Source of the DNA: Chloroflexota bacterium
Lineage (GTDB): Bacteria > Chloroflexota > Limnocylindria > Limnocylindrales > CSP1-4
Assembly (NCBI GenBank): GCA_919901745.1
Contig: CAKKPP010000003.1
Coordinates: 232,738-296,737, forward strand
Direction: 5' to 3'
DNA: 64,000 nt
The translations under genes and the position numbers were made by a program. This document shows, piece by piece, positions 43,143-53,230 of this stretch. Under the pieces are notes generated by a model. It had not been told where the DNA came from, searched no databases, and saw nothing but the letters and a program-made list of their open reading frames with translations. The first letter of the stretch is position 1; each line of letters opens with the position of its first letter.

Positions 43143-44581
43143 CCCGGCCTCGCGCCGCCGAGGGCGCAGAGCGCGCCGGCATCCGGAGCGCAGTACTCGA
43201 CCCGCCCGCCGACCATGGTCATCTCCACGCGCACATCCGGAAGCTTGTCGACCGCCACGCTCCGCGGGTCGTCGCTGAGGACGACCAGGTCGGCGAGCTT
43301 GCCGGCGGTCACGGTTCCCTTCCGGTCCTCCTCGAAGGTCGCGTAGGCGCCGCCGCGGGTGATGAGCTCGAGTCCCTGCTCGACGGTCACCGCCTGCGCG
43401 GCCAACCATGGCGGCGGCGGGCCCGCCTCCTGCCCGATCCGGGTGGCGCCGTTCCAGAGCGCGGTCATCGCCGGGCCCGACGCGCCGTTGAGCTTGTCGC
43501 GGATCGCCCACGGGAAATCCGTGCTCCCGACCACCGGAACGCCGGCCTCCAGCAGGTCCCGCCAGCGCCCGGCCCAGGCGAGCCGGTTCGGCCCGAGCGT
43601 GGGCTCCAGGAGCTCGCCCCAGTCCGAGTTCATGAAGGGGAGCTGGATCGAGGCGAGGATGGACAGCTGACGCATGCGCTCCACCTGGTCATCGCGGATG
43701 ACCAGCGCGTGTTCAATGCGGTGCCGGTGGGCGGCGTTGTGTGCACCGGCCAACGCCGCCTCGTACGCGTTCAGGACGAGGTCGTGCGCGGCGTCTCCGC
43801 ACGTGTGGGTGGCGATCTGCCAACCCTCGTCGTGGAGCGAACGAACCAGGTCGGTCAGCTCATCGGGGGTCCAGTAGACATCCCCGTGGTAGTCGGGGCG
43901 ATCGATGTGTGGCTCGGTCAGGAACATCTTGTCGGGATCGGCCCGGTCGGCAAAGATCTTGACGCCGCCGATCCGCAGGTGTGGACTGAACACCTGTCGC
44001 GGCTCGTAATCCCCGAACCAGACGCCGAACTTGTCCTCGAGGTAGTTCACCGGGAGGTAGCAGGCGACGCGGAGCCGAAGCCGATCCGCTTCGTCGAGCT
44101 CGCGGAGCTCGTCCAGGCGTTCCTGGTTGACGAAGAGCTCCGAGATGCTCGTCCAACCTCCGGCCAGTGCGTCCTCGATCGCGTCCTCGGCGGTTTCGAT
44201 GCCGGACACACCACGATCCCCGATCCGGTGGCAGTGGGCGTCGTTGAACCCCGGGAGCAGGACGCGCCCGCCGAGGTCCACGATCGTGGCGCCCGGAGCC
44301 GCAGCGGCCAGGACCTCCGCTTGCATACCGACGGCCCTGATGGTGTCGCCCTCGATGGCCACGGCGTCCGCCGTGGGGACCTCGGGATCCATCGTGAGCA
44401 CGATCGCGTTGCGGAGCACGAGATCCGGGGTATGACCCGACGGCGCCGGCGTCACGGGTGTTCGAGGTGATGGTCCGCCGATCAGCGAGCATGCGTCGAG
44501 GGCGGTCCCGAGGGCGACGATGGAGATGCCGCCAAGGAACTGTCGGCGAGTGACCGTCACGCGCGACAGGCTCGCCATCAT
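43139..44581 (-). CDS. Tat-exported amidohydrolase (YtcJ-like)
   Basis: A protein of 480 residues. N-terminal Tat signal VTRRQFLGG with a following hydrophobic stretch and lipobox-like LDAC. Metal-dependent hydrolase core: VLLPGFNDAHCHRIGD, GGVKIFADRADPDKM, TCGDAAHDLVLNAYE, RHRIEHALV and VGSTDFPW. The closing GTVTAGKLADLVVLSDDP is the amidohydrolase-3 beta-sandwich. Substrate unknown. It is coupled with the propeller lipoprotein, so both may act on the same extracellular compound. Confidence 0.88.
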   Translation of the reverse strand: MMASLSRVTVTRRQFLGGISIVALGTALDACSLIGGPSPRTPVTPAPSGHTPDLVLRNAIVLTMDPEVPTADAVAIEGDTIRAVGMQAEVLAAAAPGATIVDLGGRVLLPGFNDAHCHRIGDRGVSGIETAEDAIEDALAGGWTSISELFVNQERLDELRELDEADRLRLRVACYLPVNYLEDKFGVWFGDYEPRQVFSPHLRIGGVKIFADRADPDKMFLTEPHIDRPDYHGDVYWTPDELTDLVRSLHDEGWQIATHTCGDAAHDLVLNAYEAALAGAHNAAHRHRIEHALVIRDDQVERMRQLSILASIQLPFMNSDWGELLEPTLGPNRLAWAGRWRDLLEAGVPVVGSTDFPWAIRDKLNGASGPAMTALWNGATRIGQEAGPPPPWLAAQAVTVEQGLELITRGGAYATFEEDRKGTVTAGKLADLVVLSDDPRSVAVDKLPDVRVEMTMVGGRVEYCAPDAGALCALGGARPG

Positions 44582-44613
44582 CTGGCGGTGTATCGAGCGT
44601 CAGGCGCGTCGCG

Positions 44614-45042
44614 TCAGTGGGCGGCGTCGCGGACGTGCCGCCAACGCAACCCACCTGCCGCCAGGAGAGAGACCGCCATCGCGGCGAAGACCGGGATGTC
44701 CCGCTCTGGAGCTCCGCCGAGGTCACGGCCGGCGATGTGGGAGACGGTGTGGAGCGCCGCCGCCACACCAACTCCGACAAGCGCACCAGTCAGGCCATCG
44801 GCGCGGACGGACCGGCCCGCGAGCAGGAGGACCACTCCGAGCCCGACCTGGAAGGCGCCGATATCCTGCAGGAAGTGCTGGTTGTACGGCTCGAACCTGG
44901 CAAGGGCCTCGAAGAACGACCGGGGATCGACCATCGCCCACGCCCCGAGCACGACGAATCCGACGCCGCCGACGATCGCGACGATGCGGGGCAACGAGCT
45001 GCCGACTGCCGATCGATCCCCGTCGATGTCGAACTGTGCCAT
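44614..45042 (-). CDS. Small four-TM membrane protein
   Basis: A protein of 142 residues with about four hydrophobic segments (IVAIVGGVGFVVLGAWAMV, FQVGLGVVLLLAGR, GALVGVGVAAALHTVSHI, PVFAAMAVSLLAAGG). It resembles DUF4345/DoxX-like small membrane proteins in layout. ATG 45042 starts 4 nt after the stop of the upstream membrane gene, so it probably belongs to the PadR-led unit. Confidence 0.7.
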   Translation of the reverse strand: MAQFDIDGDRSAVGSSLPRIVAIVGGVGFVVLGAWAMVDPRSFFEALARFEPYNQHFLQDIGAFQVGLGVVLLLAGRSVRADGLTGALVGVGVAAALHTVSHIAGRDLGGAPERDIPVFAAMAVSLLAAGGLRWRHVRDAAH

Positions 45043-45046
45043 CGGA

Positions 45047-45796
45047 TCAGGCGGGACGCGGTTCGGTGGACGGCCGGTCGACGCGGATCGCCTGGACACC
45101 CAGAGCGACCCAGCCCACCCCGAAGCAGCCCAAAGCTGCGACGATCAAGGCGGGCCCAAGGTCCACCGTGCCCGCTAACGCGACGATCGTCGTCACCGAG
45201 CCGACCCCGAGCAGCGCCGACGCTCGACGCGACAGGGCTGCCGCTCGATACGTCACGACGGCGAACAATGTCGAACCCACGAACGAGGTGAGCGTCCCGA
45301 GACCCCACACGACCCAATAATCCCCACCGCTCAGAATCCCGATGATTCCGACGATGCTCGCGATCGTCCCGACCGCGGGAATTGCAAAAGCCGCCCAGGT
45401 GAGACCCGGGTTCGTGCGCGCCTGAAAGGCGCTGAGGCCTGCGAGGGCCACGACCAGTGCCAACGAACCGGTGACCAACAGGACGGCTGCGGCGATGGCG
45501 TCCGACGTGCCGCCGTCGCCCGCGCCCGCAGTGAGGAAGAACCCCACGGGCCAAAGTACGCCACCAATGATCGCCGCGAGGCCACCGATGCGAAGCGACA
45601 CGGTGAATCTCCTTCCTTGAGATCGTTCTGCTCCTGCCCCACGCCCACGCAGATGGATCTGGGCATCGAGGGCGCCGAGAAGGATGTCCGCCACATCGAA
45701 GGGTCCGAGCGGGCGCTCCTCGAGGATCGCCTCGAACTCGTCGCCGTAGCGGGCCCGCCAGCGGGCGGGGTAAAGGCGGACCAGGAGCGCCGTCAT
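45047..45796 (-). CDS. Six-TM membrane protein with LYPARWRARYGDEF prefix
   Basis: A protein of 249 residues. The N-terminal LYPARWRARYGDEFEAILEE is the permease-prefix-like motif often found in genes next to PadR regulators. About six hydrophobic segments follow. It overlaps the padR stop by 4 bp (ATGA), so PadR likely controls it. Function unknown; drug or stress response is typical for such pairs. Confidence 0.75.
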   Translation of the reverse strand: MTALLVRLYPARWRARYGDEFEAILEERPLGPFDVADILLGALDAQIHLRGRGAGAERSQGRRFTVSLRIGGLAAIIGGVLWPVGFFLTAGAGDGGTSDAIAAAVLLVTGSLALVVALAGLSAFQARTNPGLTWAAFAIPAVGTIASIVGIIGILSGGDYWVVWGLGTLTSFVGSTLFAVVTYRAAALSRRASALLGVGSVTTIVALAGTVDLGPALIVAALGCFGVGWVALGVQAIRVDRPSTEPRPA

Positions 45797-46116
45797 GGCT
45801 GGGTCTTGCCGAGCTGGCGGAGACCCTGCTGGGCGAAGGCGGACAGTCCGCGAAGCTGCTCGGCGAGGTTGGATGCCCCGATCGCGGTGAGCCGATAGGG
45901 CCGGCGCCGATCAACCGGTGTCAAAGGTTCGACAAGGCCCTGCTCCTCGAGGCGCACGAGCGCCGCGTACAGGGTCCCCGCACCCATCGGCCGCCCGGTG
46001 CCTCGCTCGACGTCCTGCATGATCGCGTAACCGTGCTTGGGCCCGTCGCTCAGGCTGACCAGGATGAGCAGCGACGGTTCGGCGAACCGCCCGAACTCTG
46101 GGACCTTTCGTTCCAT
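45793..46116 (-). CDS. PadR-family transcriptional regulator
   Basis: A protein of 107 residues. Winged helix: EPSLLILVSLSDGPKHGYAIMQDVERGTGRPMGAGTLYAALVRLEEQGLVEPL and RRRPYRLTAIGASNLAEQL. ATG 46116 has GGGGAG 4-9 nt upstream; ATG 46128 is an alternative. It is the first gene of a three-gene unit with two membrane proteins, probably autoregulated through the inverted repeat at 46141. Confidence 0.9.
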   Translation of the reverse strand: MERKVPEFGRFAEPSLLILVSLSDGPKHGYAIMQDVERGTGRPMGAGTLYAALVRLEEQGLVEPLTPVDRRRPYRLTAIGASNLAEQLRGLSAFAQQGLRQLGKTQP

Positions 46117-46140
46117 GTGGCTCCCCATGCTCTTACGACC

Positions 46141-46161
46141 ATCGCTATACCGTTGAGCGAT
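46141..46161. promoter_or_regulatory. Inverted repeat upstream of padR
   Basis: ATCGCT (46141-46146) and AGCGAT (46156-46161) form an inverted repeat with a 9-bp centre, followed by an A+T-rich TATATA, unusual in this window. Position 25 bp upstream of the padR start suits an autoregulatory operator. Confidence 0.5.
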
Positions 46162-46233
46162 ATATACCCCCAACTCCGGAGGATGTCAAGTCAGACGGCG
46201 GGCAACCCGGCGACGTATGGTAGAGTGTATGGC

Positions 46234-46455
46234 ATGGAGAAGACGACCGTCTACCTGCCGAGCGAACTGAAGCGGGCCCTCGAACGCGCCGCCCAACTCG
46301 AAGGCCGGAGCGAGGCCGACCTGATCCGCGAGGGCATCGCCGCCGTAACCGAGCCGCACCGCGTCGCGGAACCGATCCTGCCCCTGTTCGACAGTGGGAC
46401 CGGGGACCTCGCGTCGCGCGTCGACGAACTCCTGGAAGGCTTCGGGGAGCGGTGA
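46234..46455 (+). CDS. vapB: VapB-type antitoxin (ribbon-helix-helix)
   Basis: A protein of 73 residues: EKTTVYLPSELKRALERAAQLEGRSEADLIREGIAAV is a clear RHH/CopG-like DNA-binding domain; the C-terminal FDSGTGDLASRVDELLEGFG would wrap the toxin. TAGAGT (46221-46226) lies 7 nt before the ATG, so the mRNA is probably leaderless. It overlaps vapC by 4 bp (GTGA). Confidence 0.9.
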   Translation: MEKTTVYLPSELKRALERAAQLEGRSEADLIREGIAAVTEPHRVAEPILPLFDSGTGDLASRVDELLEGFGER

Positions 46456-46880
46456 TCCTCGTCGACACGAGCGCGCTTCTGAGCGCGATGGACGCGAGCG
46501 ATCCAGATCAGCGGCGCACGTCCGCCGCCATCCGGGCGGCTCGAGGGCCCCGCCTGATCTCGCCCTTCGTGCTGGCCGAGCTGGACTACCTGCTCGCTCG
46601 AAGGGTCGGAGTGTCGGCAGCCCGCCGTTTGCTCGATGAGGTCATCCGCGGTGCTTATCGACTGGAGACCTTCGACACGGACGACATCGAACGAGCCGCC
46701 GCGGTCATCGATCGCTACCGGGACCTCGATCTGGGCCTCGCGGATGCCTCGATCGTGGTGTTGGCCGAGCGCCACAGCGTCGATGTGGTCGTCACCTTGG
46801 ACGAGCGACACTTCCGTGCTGTCCTGGGACCCGGCGATCGCCCATTCCGGATCCTGCCGGCCGACGCGACCGTCACGTGA
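46452..46880 (+). CDS. vapC: VapC-type PIN-domain ribonuclease toxin
   Basis: A protein of 142 residues. The PIN acidic residues are in place: LVDTSALL (Asp), SPFVLAELDYL (Glu), DLGLADASIVVLAE (Asp) and VTLDERHF (Asp). It starts at a GTG overlapping vapB. Family toxins cleave tRNA or rRNA and are neutralised by the cognate VapB just upstream. A complete, apparently intact module. Confidence 0.92.
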   Translation: MILVDTSALLSAMDASDPDQRRTSAAIRAARGPRLISPFVLAELDYLLARRVGVSAARRLLDEVIRGAYRLETFDTDDIERAAAVIDRYRDLDLGLADASIVVLAERHSVDVVVTLDERHFRAVLGPGDRPFRILPADATVT

Positions 46881-46913
46881 CGCGATTCGTGGCCGCGATC
46901 GCGTCGCAACCCT

Positions 46914-47290
46914 TCAAACAGGGACGGGCTGATTCGCGAAGACCCGATAGACGTGCCAGCGATCGGGCACGCCCCTGAGATCGTGCTCGCCGCGGTCCTC
47001 GAACACGATGCCCGAACCCGCGGTGAGGTCCTTGACAGTTGACGAAACGACGATCTCGGACGGCGCGGCGAACGCTGCGACCCGGGCTCCGATACTCACG
47101 GCGAGGCAGCCGACTTTGCCGTCGATTGTTTCGACCTCACCGGTATGGACGCCCGCCTTGACCTCGATCCCGAGAGGTTCCATGGCGGCCACGATCACCT
47201 CGGCGCAGCGGACCGCGCGAGCTGGGCCGTCGAACGTGGCGAAGAACCCGTCGCCCGCGGCCCCGGCGCGTCGCGTTCGCGACTTGATCG
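46914..47290 (-). pseudogene. Remnant of a class III adenylate/guanylate cyclase
   Basis: The minus strand encodes the C-terminal two-thirds of a nucleotidyl cyclase catalytic domain: GDGFFATFDGPARAVRCA, VKAGVHTGEVE, VSIGARVAAFAAPSEIVVSSTV and the closing FEDRGEHDLRGVPDRWHVYRV. The N-terminal metal-binding part (usual FTDIEGST) is missing; upstream in frame is only antisense of paaH. This is a 5'-deleted remnant beside an intact vapBC module. Confidence 0.75.
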
Positions 47291-47363
47291 GTGGGAGTCT
47301 GCGACGGATCACGCCCGGAGGCAAGGGGCGGAGCGCGCTGCAAGCGTCTAGGCTTGCCCGTAC

Positions 47364-48482
47364 GTGAACGACGTGGTTGCTGTCATCGGCGCAGGGACGA
47401 TGGGCGCGGGAATCGCCCAGGTTGCGCTCGAGGCCGGGGACGTGGTTCGCCTGTACGACATCGACGCGGCCGCGCGGGAGCGCGGGCATGCACGGATCGC
47501 CGAGGGCCTGGCTCGAAGGGCGGCCAAGCTCGAACTCGACGCCCACGCGATCGACGACTGGATTGCGGGTCGTCTCGCGCGCCTCGCCACTGTGGGCGCG
47601 CTTGAAGCAGCCGTCGACGGCGCCGAACTCGTGATCGAGGCGGCGCTCGAGGACCTCCCGGTCAAGCGCGAGCTCTTTTCCCGCCTCGACGGCGCAGCCC
47701 CGCCCGACACGATCCTGGCCACGAACACGAGCGCGCTGCGGGTTGGCGACGTCGCCGCGGCCACGAGCCGGCCAGAAAACGTGATCGGCCTCCATTTCTT
47801 CAACCCCGCGCCGTTGATGGCCCTCGTCGAGGTGATTGCCACGCCCGCGACCGCTGCCTCCATCGTGGAGCGAGCCAGCGACATCGTTCGTCGCTGGGGC
47901 AAGACTCCCGTGCGCTCGACGGACAGCCCCGGGTTCATCGTCAATCGCGTGAACCGGCCGTTCACCCTCGAGGCACTGCGGATGCTCGAGACGGGCGCGG
48001 GCACGATCGAGGAGATCGATGCGGCCGTCGTCGCGGCCGGGTTCCCGATGGGCCCGTTCGCGCTGATGGACCTCGTCGGCATCGACATCAACCTGGCGGC
48101 GGCCCGCGGGGTCTTCGAGGGCTTTGGTGGGGGCGCGGTCCCAGAAGCGGCGCGCTTCCTCCCTTCACCGATCCAGGAGCGCCTCGTCGCAGCGGGCCGG
48201 CTCGGTCGAAAGGCGGGCGTTGGCTTCTACCGGTACGGCGCGAACGGTCGACCCGATGGTCCGGCGGAGGAGTTCGTCCCTCTCGGCCGACACATCGAGG
48301 GTCCTCGCCTCGACCCGGCCGACATCGCGGGTCGCATCGTCACCGCGATTGTCGCCGAGGCCGGCCGAGCCCAGGCTGACGGCGTCGCGTCCGCCGCCGA
48401 CATCGACCTTGCGATGAAACTTGGTGCCGGCCATCCGTGGGGTCCATTCGAATGGGTCGCCCGCGCTACCATCCTGGAATGA
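47364..48482 (+). CDS. paaH: 3-hydroxyacyl-CoA dehydrogenase (PaaH-like)
   Basis: A protein of 372 residues. NAD-binding [21 protein letters not shown], catalytic His in [20 protein letters not shown], then [21 protein letters not shown] and a second C-terminal domain ([10 protein letters not shown]). In the PAA pathway PaaH oxidises 3-hydroxyadipyl-CoA. GTG 47364 has TAGGCT 9 nt upstream (leaderless). The thiolase gene follows after 10 nt, matching paaH-paaJ. Confidence 0.88.
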   Translation: MNDVVAVIGAGTMGAGIAQVALEAGDVVRLYDIDAAARERGHARIAEGLARRAAKLELDAHAIDDWIAGRLARLATVGALEAAVDGAELVIEAALEDLPVKRELFSRLDGAAPPDTILATNTSALRVGDVAAATSRPENVIGLHFFNPAPLMALVEVIATPATAASIVERASDIVRRWGKTPVRSTDSPGFIVNRVNRPFTLEALRMLETGAGTIEEIDAAVVAAGFPMGPFALMDLVGIDINLAAARGVFEGFGGGAVPEAARFLPSPIQERLVAAGRLGRKAGVGFYRYGANGRPDGPAEEFVPLGRHIEGPRLDPADIAGRIVTAIVAEAGRAQADGVASAADIDLAMKLGAGHPWGPFEWVARATILE

Positions 48483-48492
48483 GCCGAGACGC

Positions 48493-49722
<1,230 letters not shown>

Positions 49723-49790
49723 GTTCGGCCGATTCGGTGCGGATCCGTCGCTGACCGCAGCCATCACATGGCTCTCATACGACCGCCTCA

Positions 49791-49910
49791 GGAACGTTAT
49801 CCATGAACCGAACCGGTCGTCGATCGCGAAACGACCTCTGCCCCGCACGGATGGACCGCTCCGGCTCCCGTTCTGGCCTCAAGCATCCTCCATTTGGTGG
49901 ATAACGTTCC
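49791..49910. repeat. Perfect 13-bp inverted repeat spanning 120 bp
   Basis: GGAACGTTATCCA at 49791-49803 is matched by its exact reverse complement at 49898-49910, with 94 bp between. The enclosed DNA has no ORF. It could be a pair of regulator sites or the termini of a tiny mobile remnant; the gap 49723-50070 has no gene otherwise. Confidence 0.75.
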
Positions 49911-50070
49911 CCCGGTGATCGTGTGCAAGAAACCGCGCCACGCGCCGCGCAACGCCGATTTTGCCGGGTGGTTGTCGAAATCGGTTGACATGCGTACGAT
50001 TGGGCCATACGCGGCGCCAGCGCCGTCCTCGACACTAGCGCCGATGGCCTCCCAGGAGGAAGCACGAACG

Positions 50071-50481
50071 ATGATCGAACAGCAGCCCATGATCGACCAG
50101 CCGATGGTGGACCTGACCACGGTCCTGTCCCTCAGCGACGCCGCAGCCTCGAAGCTGCAGGAGTTGACGAAGGAAGAGACCAACCCGAACATCGGCCTGC
50201 GGGTGTACGTGTATTCCGGCGGGTGCTCCGGCTACCGCTACGGGATGATGCTCGAGGACGCCCCGACGCCCGAGGACCAGATCCTCGAGACGAGCGGAAT
50301 CAAGGTCTACGTCGACACCCAGAGCATCGGCCTGCTCCAGGGCTCGCAGATCGACTACGTCGACACGCTCATGGGTGCCGGCTTCACCGTGAACAACCCG
50401 AACGCGGTCGCGGCCTGTGGCTGTGGCTCCAGCTTCCGCACCGCGGACGACGCGGGCACCGCAAAGTCCTGCTCCCACTGA
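50071..50481 (+). CDS. erpA: A-type iron-sulfur carrier (ErpA/IscA family)
   Basis: A protein of 136 residues. Conserved Cys set: VYSGGCSGYRYGM and the C-terminal AACGCGSSF. These carry or deliver Fe-S clusters to apo-proteins. ATG 50071 follows AGGAGGA (50054-50060); an ATG at 50044 is an alternative. A TTGACA -35-like box sits at 49985-49990. The gene ends with a clear terminator, so it is monocistronic. Confidence 0.92.
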   Translation: MIEQQPMIDQPMVDLTTVLSLSDAAASKLQELTKEETNPNIGLRVYVYSGGCSGYRYGMMLEDAPTPEDQILETSGIKVYVDTQSIGLLQGSQIDYVDTLMGAGFTVNNPNAVAACGCGSSFRTADDAGTAKSCSH

Positions 50482-50521
50482 CAACCGCGCGACCTCGGCG
50501 CCAAGCGGCGTCGGAACAAGA

Positions 50522-50552
50522 AAACCGCCGGGCGACCGGCGGTTTCTTGATT
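50522..50552 (+). terminator. Rho-independent terminator after erpA
   Basis: AAACCGCCGG (50522-50531) pairs perfectly with CCGGCGGTTT (50536-50545) around GCGA, followed by a T-rich CTTGATT tail and preceded by A-rich AAGAA. This is the best intrinsic terminator in the window. Confidence 0.9.
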
Positions 50553-50630
50553 CTTGGGATGTCCTCGATGCCGAGCGCCGCGCTGAGCCCGCGCGCTCGT
50601 TCCGATGGTCGATGGCTTGACGAGTGAACG

Positions 50631-51233
50631 TTACTCGCTGAAGCGCTCTTCCTTCCAGGGGTCTGCGTCGTTGTTGTAGCCATAGCGCTCCCAGAAGCCG
50701 AGCTGGTCGTGGTCGAGGAACTCGAGGCCGCGGATCCACTTCGCACTCTTCCAGAAATAGCGTTTTGGGACGAGAAGGCGGAGCGGGTACCCGTGTTCCG
50801 GGTCGAGCGGCTTGCCATCGAAGATGTCGGCGAGCATCACGTCGTCATCGTCGAGGACCGACAGCGGCACGTTCGCGGTATAGCCCTGCTCCGAATGCGC
50901 CAGCACGTGCGAGGCCGATGGCCGGACCTGGGCCAGCGACAGGATCTCCTAGATCGCGACACCCTCCCAGACCGTGTCGAGCTTCGTCCAGCGGGTGACG
51001 CAATGGATGTCCGTCTCGACGGTCTTGCGCGGCAGGCCCCTGAACTGATCCCAGGTCAGGGTGAATGGCGAGTCCACCTGGCCCCACACCTTGAAATCCC
51101 AGGCGACCAGGTCCGCACGCGGCACGGAGCCGTAATGGAGGACCGGAAACTTGTCGGTCTTGTACTGGCCGGGCGGAATCCGTGCGGCGACGGCCGAATC
51201 CTTCTCGCGCCCACCGAACATGCGATCGAGCAT
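50631..51233 (-). pseudogene. Sulfite-oxidase-family molybdopterin oxidoreductase interrupted by in-frame TAG
   Basis: Both halves are in one frame. The first (residues from MLDRMFGG) has FKVWGQVDSPFTLTWDQF and the Mo-ligand Cys in ETDIHCVTRW, then KLDTVWEGVAI and a TAG at 50951-50949. Reading on gives [43 protein letters not shown] and WIRGLEFLD, the rest of the domain. One substitution (for example CAG or TGG to TAG) explains the break; no frameshift. It is a recent pseudogene or a sequence error. The start near 51233 is uncertain. Confidence 0.85.
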
Positions 51234-51382
51234 GGCTTGAGCTACCTCGAGTGCGTGGCTGGCGATGCCACGATCGTCCCACGACCGGGTGCCGGTCCGC
51301 GATCCGCGGGCCTTCAGCCGCTCGTGGAAGTCACGAACCCCCGGCGTCGGGCCGGGGGTTCGATCGGCCCACAGAGCGATGA

Positions 51383-52294
51383 CTACGGAAGAAGGCCGTT
51401 CGCCTTCAACCACTCCGCCGCGACGTCCTCGACGTCACGGTTGTTCACGGCAACTTCAACGCCGAGCTTGGTCAGCTCGACCGTCGTCAGCTTCCCGGAC
51501 ACTGCATCGAGCAGCTTGGCGAAGGCAGCCTTGTCGACCTTGGCAAGGTAGTCGTCGCGGACGATCGGGGCGAGGTTCTCGGCGGGCTGGGTGCCCTTGT
51601 CGTCCTCGAGGACGACGAATCCGAACTGCGAGATCGCCGGCTGGGTCGAGCACAGCTCGGCCACGTCGACGGCCCCGCCGTTGAGCGCTTCGGCCATCGG
51701 AGCGTCACACGCTCCGAGCGACTGGAGCTTGGCCGGCGGGAACGTGATCCCGTAGAGATCCGTGAGCGCCCCGGCGCACAGGGGGTTGGTCTCGCATTCC
51801 GGCGGGAGTCCCCAGGTGAGATCGTTCTGGATCGCGGTCAGGTCGCTGATCTTGGTCAGGCTGTACTTGGCGGCCGTGTCGGCCCGGACGACGAAGGCGT
51901 TCGTATCCTGACCGGGGGTATAGCCAAGAACAGTGATCCCGCCGCCCTTGGTGGCGAGGATGGTTTGAAGCGCGGCCTTGTTGGCGTCCGAGTCGCCGGT
52001 GGTCTTTGTCGCGTCGTAGTAGCCGAGGCCGCTGCCGAGGTACTCGGGCTTGAGGTCGATCTGGCCGCTTTCGATGGCCGGTGTGGTGACCTTGCGGGGT
52101 CCGAGGCCCAGGCTGCGCTCGACGGTGTAGCCGTCAGCCTCCAGGACCTGGGCGTACATCTCCGCGACGAGCTTGGATTCGTAGAATCCGTCCGAGCCGA
52201 TCTTGATGGTTGCCTTGCTGCCCCCACCCGTCGTGCAGGCGCTGATGAGCACCAGCAGCGACGCCCCGAGGGCGAGCGTGCGGGATAGCCGCAT
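51383..52294 (-). CDS. Osmoprotectant/quaternary-amine ABC transporter binding lipoprotein
   Basis: A protein of 303 residues. Lipoprotein signal with lipobox LISACTTGG, then the OpuBC/ProX-type start KIGSDGFYESKLVAEMYAQVLEADGYTVER and LKPEYLGSGLGYYD. Two Cys-containing segments (PPECETNPLC) may form a disulfide. ATG 52294 has AGGAGG 12 nt upstream. It binds betaine, choline or similar; the exact ligand is unknown. Partner permeases and ATPase lie upstream on the same strand. Confidence 0.9.
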   Translation of the reverse strand: MRLSRTLALGASLLVLISACTTGGGSKATIKIGSDGFYESKLVAEMYAQVLEADGYTVERSLGLGPRKVTTPAIESGQIDLKPEYLGSGLGYYDATKTTGDSDANKAALQTILATKGGGITVLGYTPGQDTNAFVVRADTAAKYSLTKISDLTAIQNDLTWGLPPECETNPLCAGALTDLYGITFPPAKLQSLGACDAPMAEALNGGAVDVAELCSTQPAISQFGFVVLEDDKGTQPAENLAPIVRDDYLAKVDKAAFAKLLDAVSGKLTTVELTKLGVEVAVNNRDVEDVAAEWLKANGLLP

Positions 52295-52440
52295 GTGGGT
52301 CTTTCCTCCTCTTCTGGGCACGGCCGGTCTGACCGCGCCGACCGGGCGACATTACAGCAGTCGCAGATGACACTTCTGTGTCGAGGCCTACACCGTGGGT
52401 TACGTGGAGGCCGGGCGACCGGTTCACTCGGTCGCGAAGG

Positions 52441-53229
52441 TCAGGCTGTCCCGACTTCGCCCCCGCCTCGCGGCACCTCGGCAAGCTGCCGATACGGTCG
52501 GGGGCCTGCCGCCGGACCCGAGCCGGTGGAGGCCCGCAGGCCCGGCGAGGTGATCGCCCGTTGGATGAGCGCGAACCCACCTTCGACGGCGAGGGCCAGC
52601 GCGGCGACCAGGACGACCCCGGCGAATAGCCGGTCCGTCTCGTTGCGGGCGATCCCGTCGATGAGATATCGACCCAGGCCACCGTAGGCGACGACCGCGC
52701 CGAGCGTCGCGGTGGCAACGACCTGGACGGCGGCCGTCCGGACGCCACCGAGGATGACCGGCAGGGCAAGGGGGACCTCGAGGCGGCTGAGAATCTGGCG
52801 CTCGCGCATCCCCATCCCGCGAGCCGCCTCAACAAGGTCGCGATCGACCTCGCGCAGCCCCGCGTAGGTCCCGACGAGGATGGGCGGGATCGCGAGCAGC
52901 GTCATGGCGGTGAAGGTCGGGATCTCCGAGAGGCCCCACGCCGGTGGATAGCCAAGGTCCGGTGCGAGGCGCAGGGAGATCGGGAGGACGATCACGAGGA
53001 TGGCGTAGGACGGGACGGCACGGCCGATGTTCGCGAGGTTGATGGCGAGCGACGCCGCGCGGCCGGTGTGTCCGATGAACGCACCGATCGGCAATGCGAT
53101 CACCGCCGCGGTCAGGACGGACAGGGCGGAGATCCAGACATGTTCCCAGAGCCGGATCGGGATCCCGTCCGTGCCGCTCCAGTGGGCAGGGTCCAGGAGC
53201 CAGGCGACCGTCGCCGTCAGCGCGTCCAC
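52441..53229 (-). CDS. Osmoprotectant ABC transporter permease 1
   Basis: A protein of 262 residues with about six TM segments. It has the inner-membrane permease motif LREVDRDLVEAARGMGMRERQILSRLEVPLALPVILGGVRTA (EAA loop). GTG 53229 starts 1 nt after the stop of the other permease gene. The C-terminal 35 residues are polar. It is separated from the binding-protein gene by 146 nt. Confidence 0.9.
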   Translation of the reverse strand: MDALTATVAWLLDPAHWSGTDGIPIRLWEHVWISALSVLTAAVIALPIGAFIGHTGRAASLAINLANIGRAVPSYAILVIVLPISLRLAPDLGYPPAWGLSEIPTFTAMTLLAIPPILVGTYAGLREVDRDLVEAARGMGMRERQILSRLEVPLALPVILGGVRTAAVQVVATATLGAVVAYGGLGRYLIDGIARNETDRLFAGVVLVAALALAVEGGFALIQRAITSPGLRASTGSGPAAGPRPYRQLAEVPRGGGEVGTA

Positions 53230-53230
53230 G

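Noticed and set aside
50949..50951. Recoding of the TAG as pyrrolysine
   Set aside because: Pyl is confined to methylamine methyltransferases and similar proteins; nothing in this family uses it. A point mutation or sequence error is simpler.
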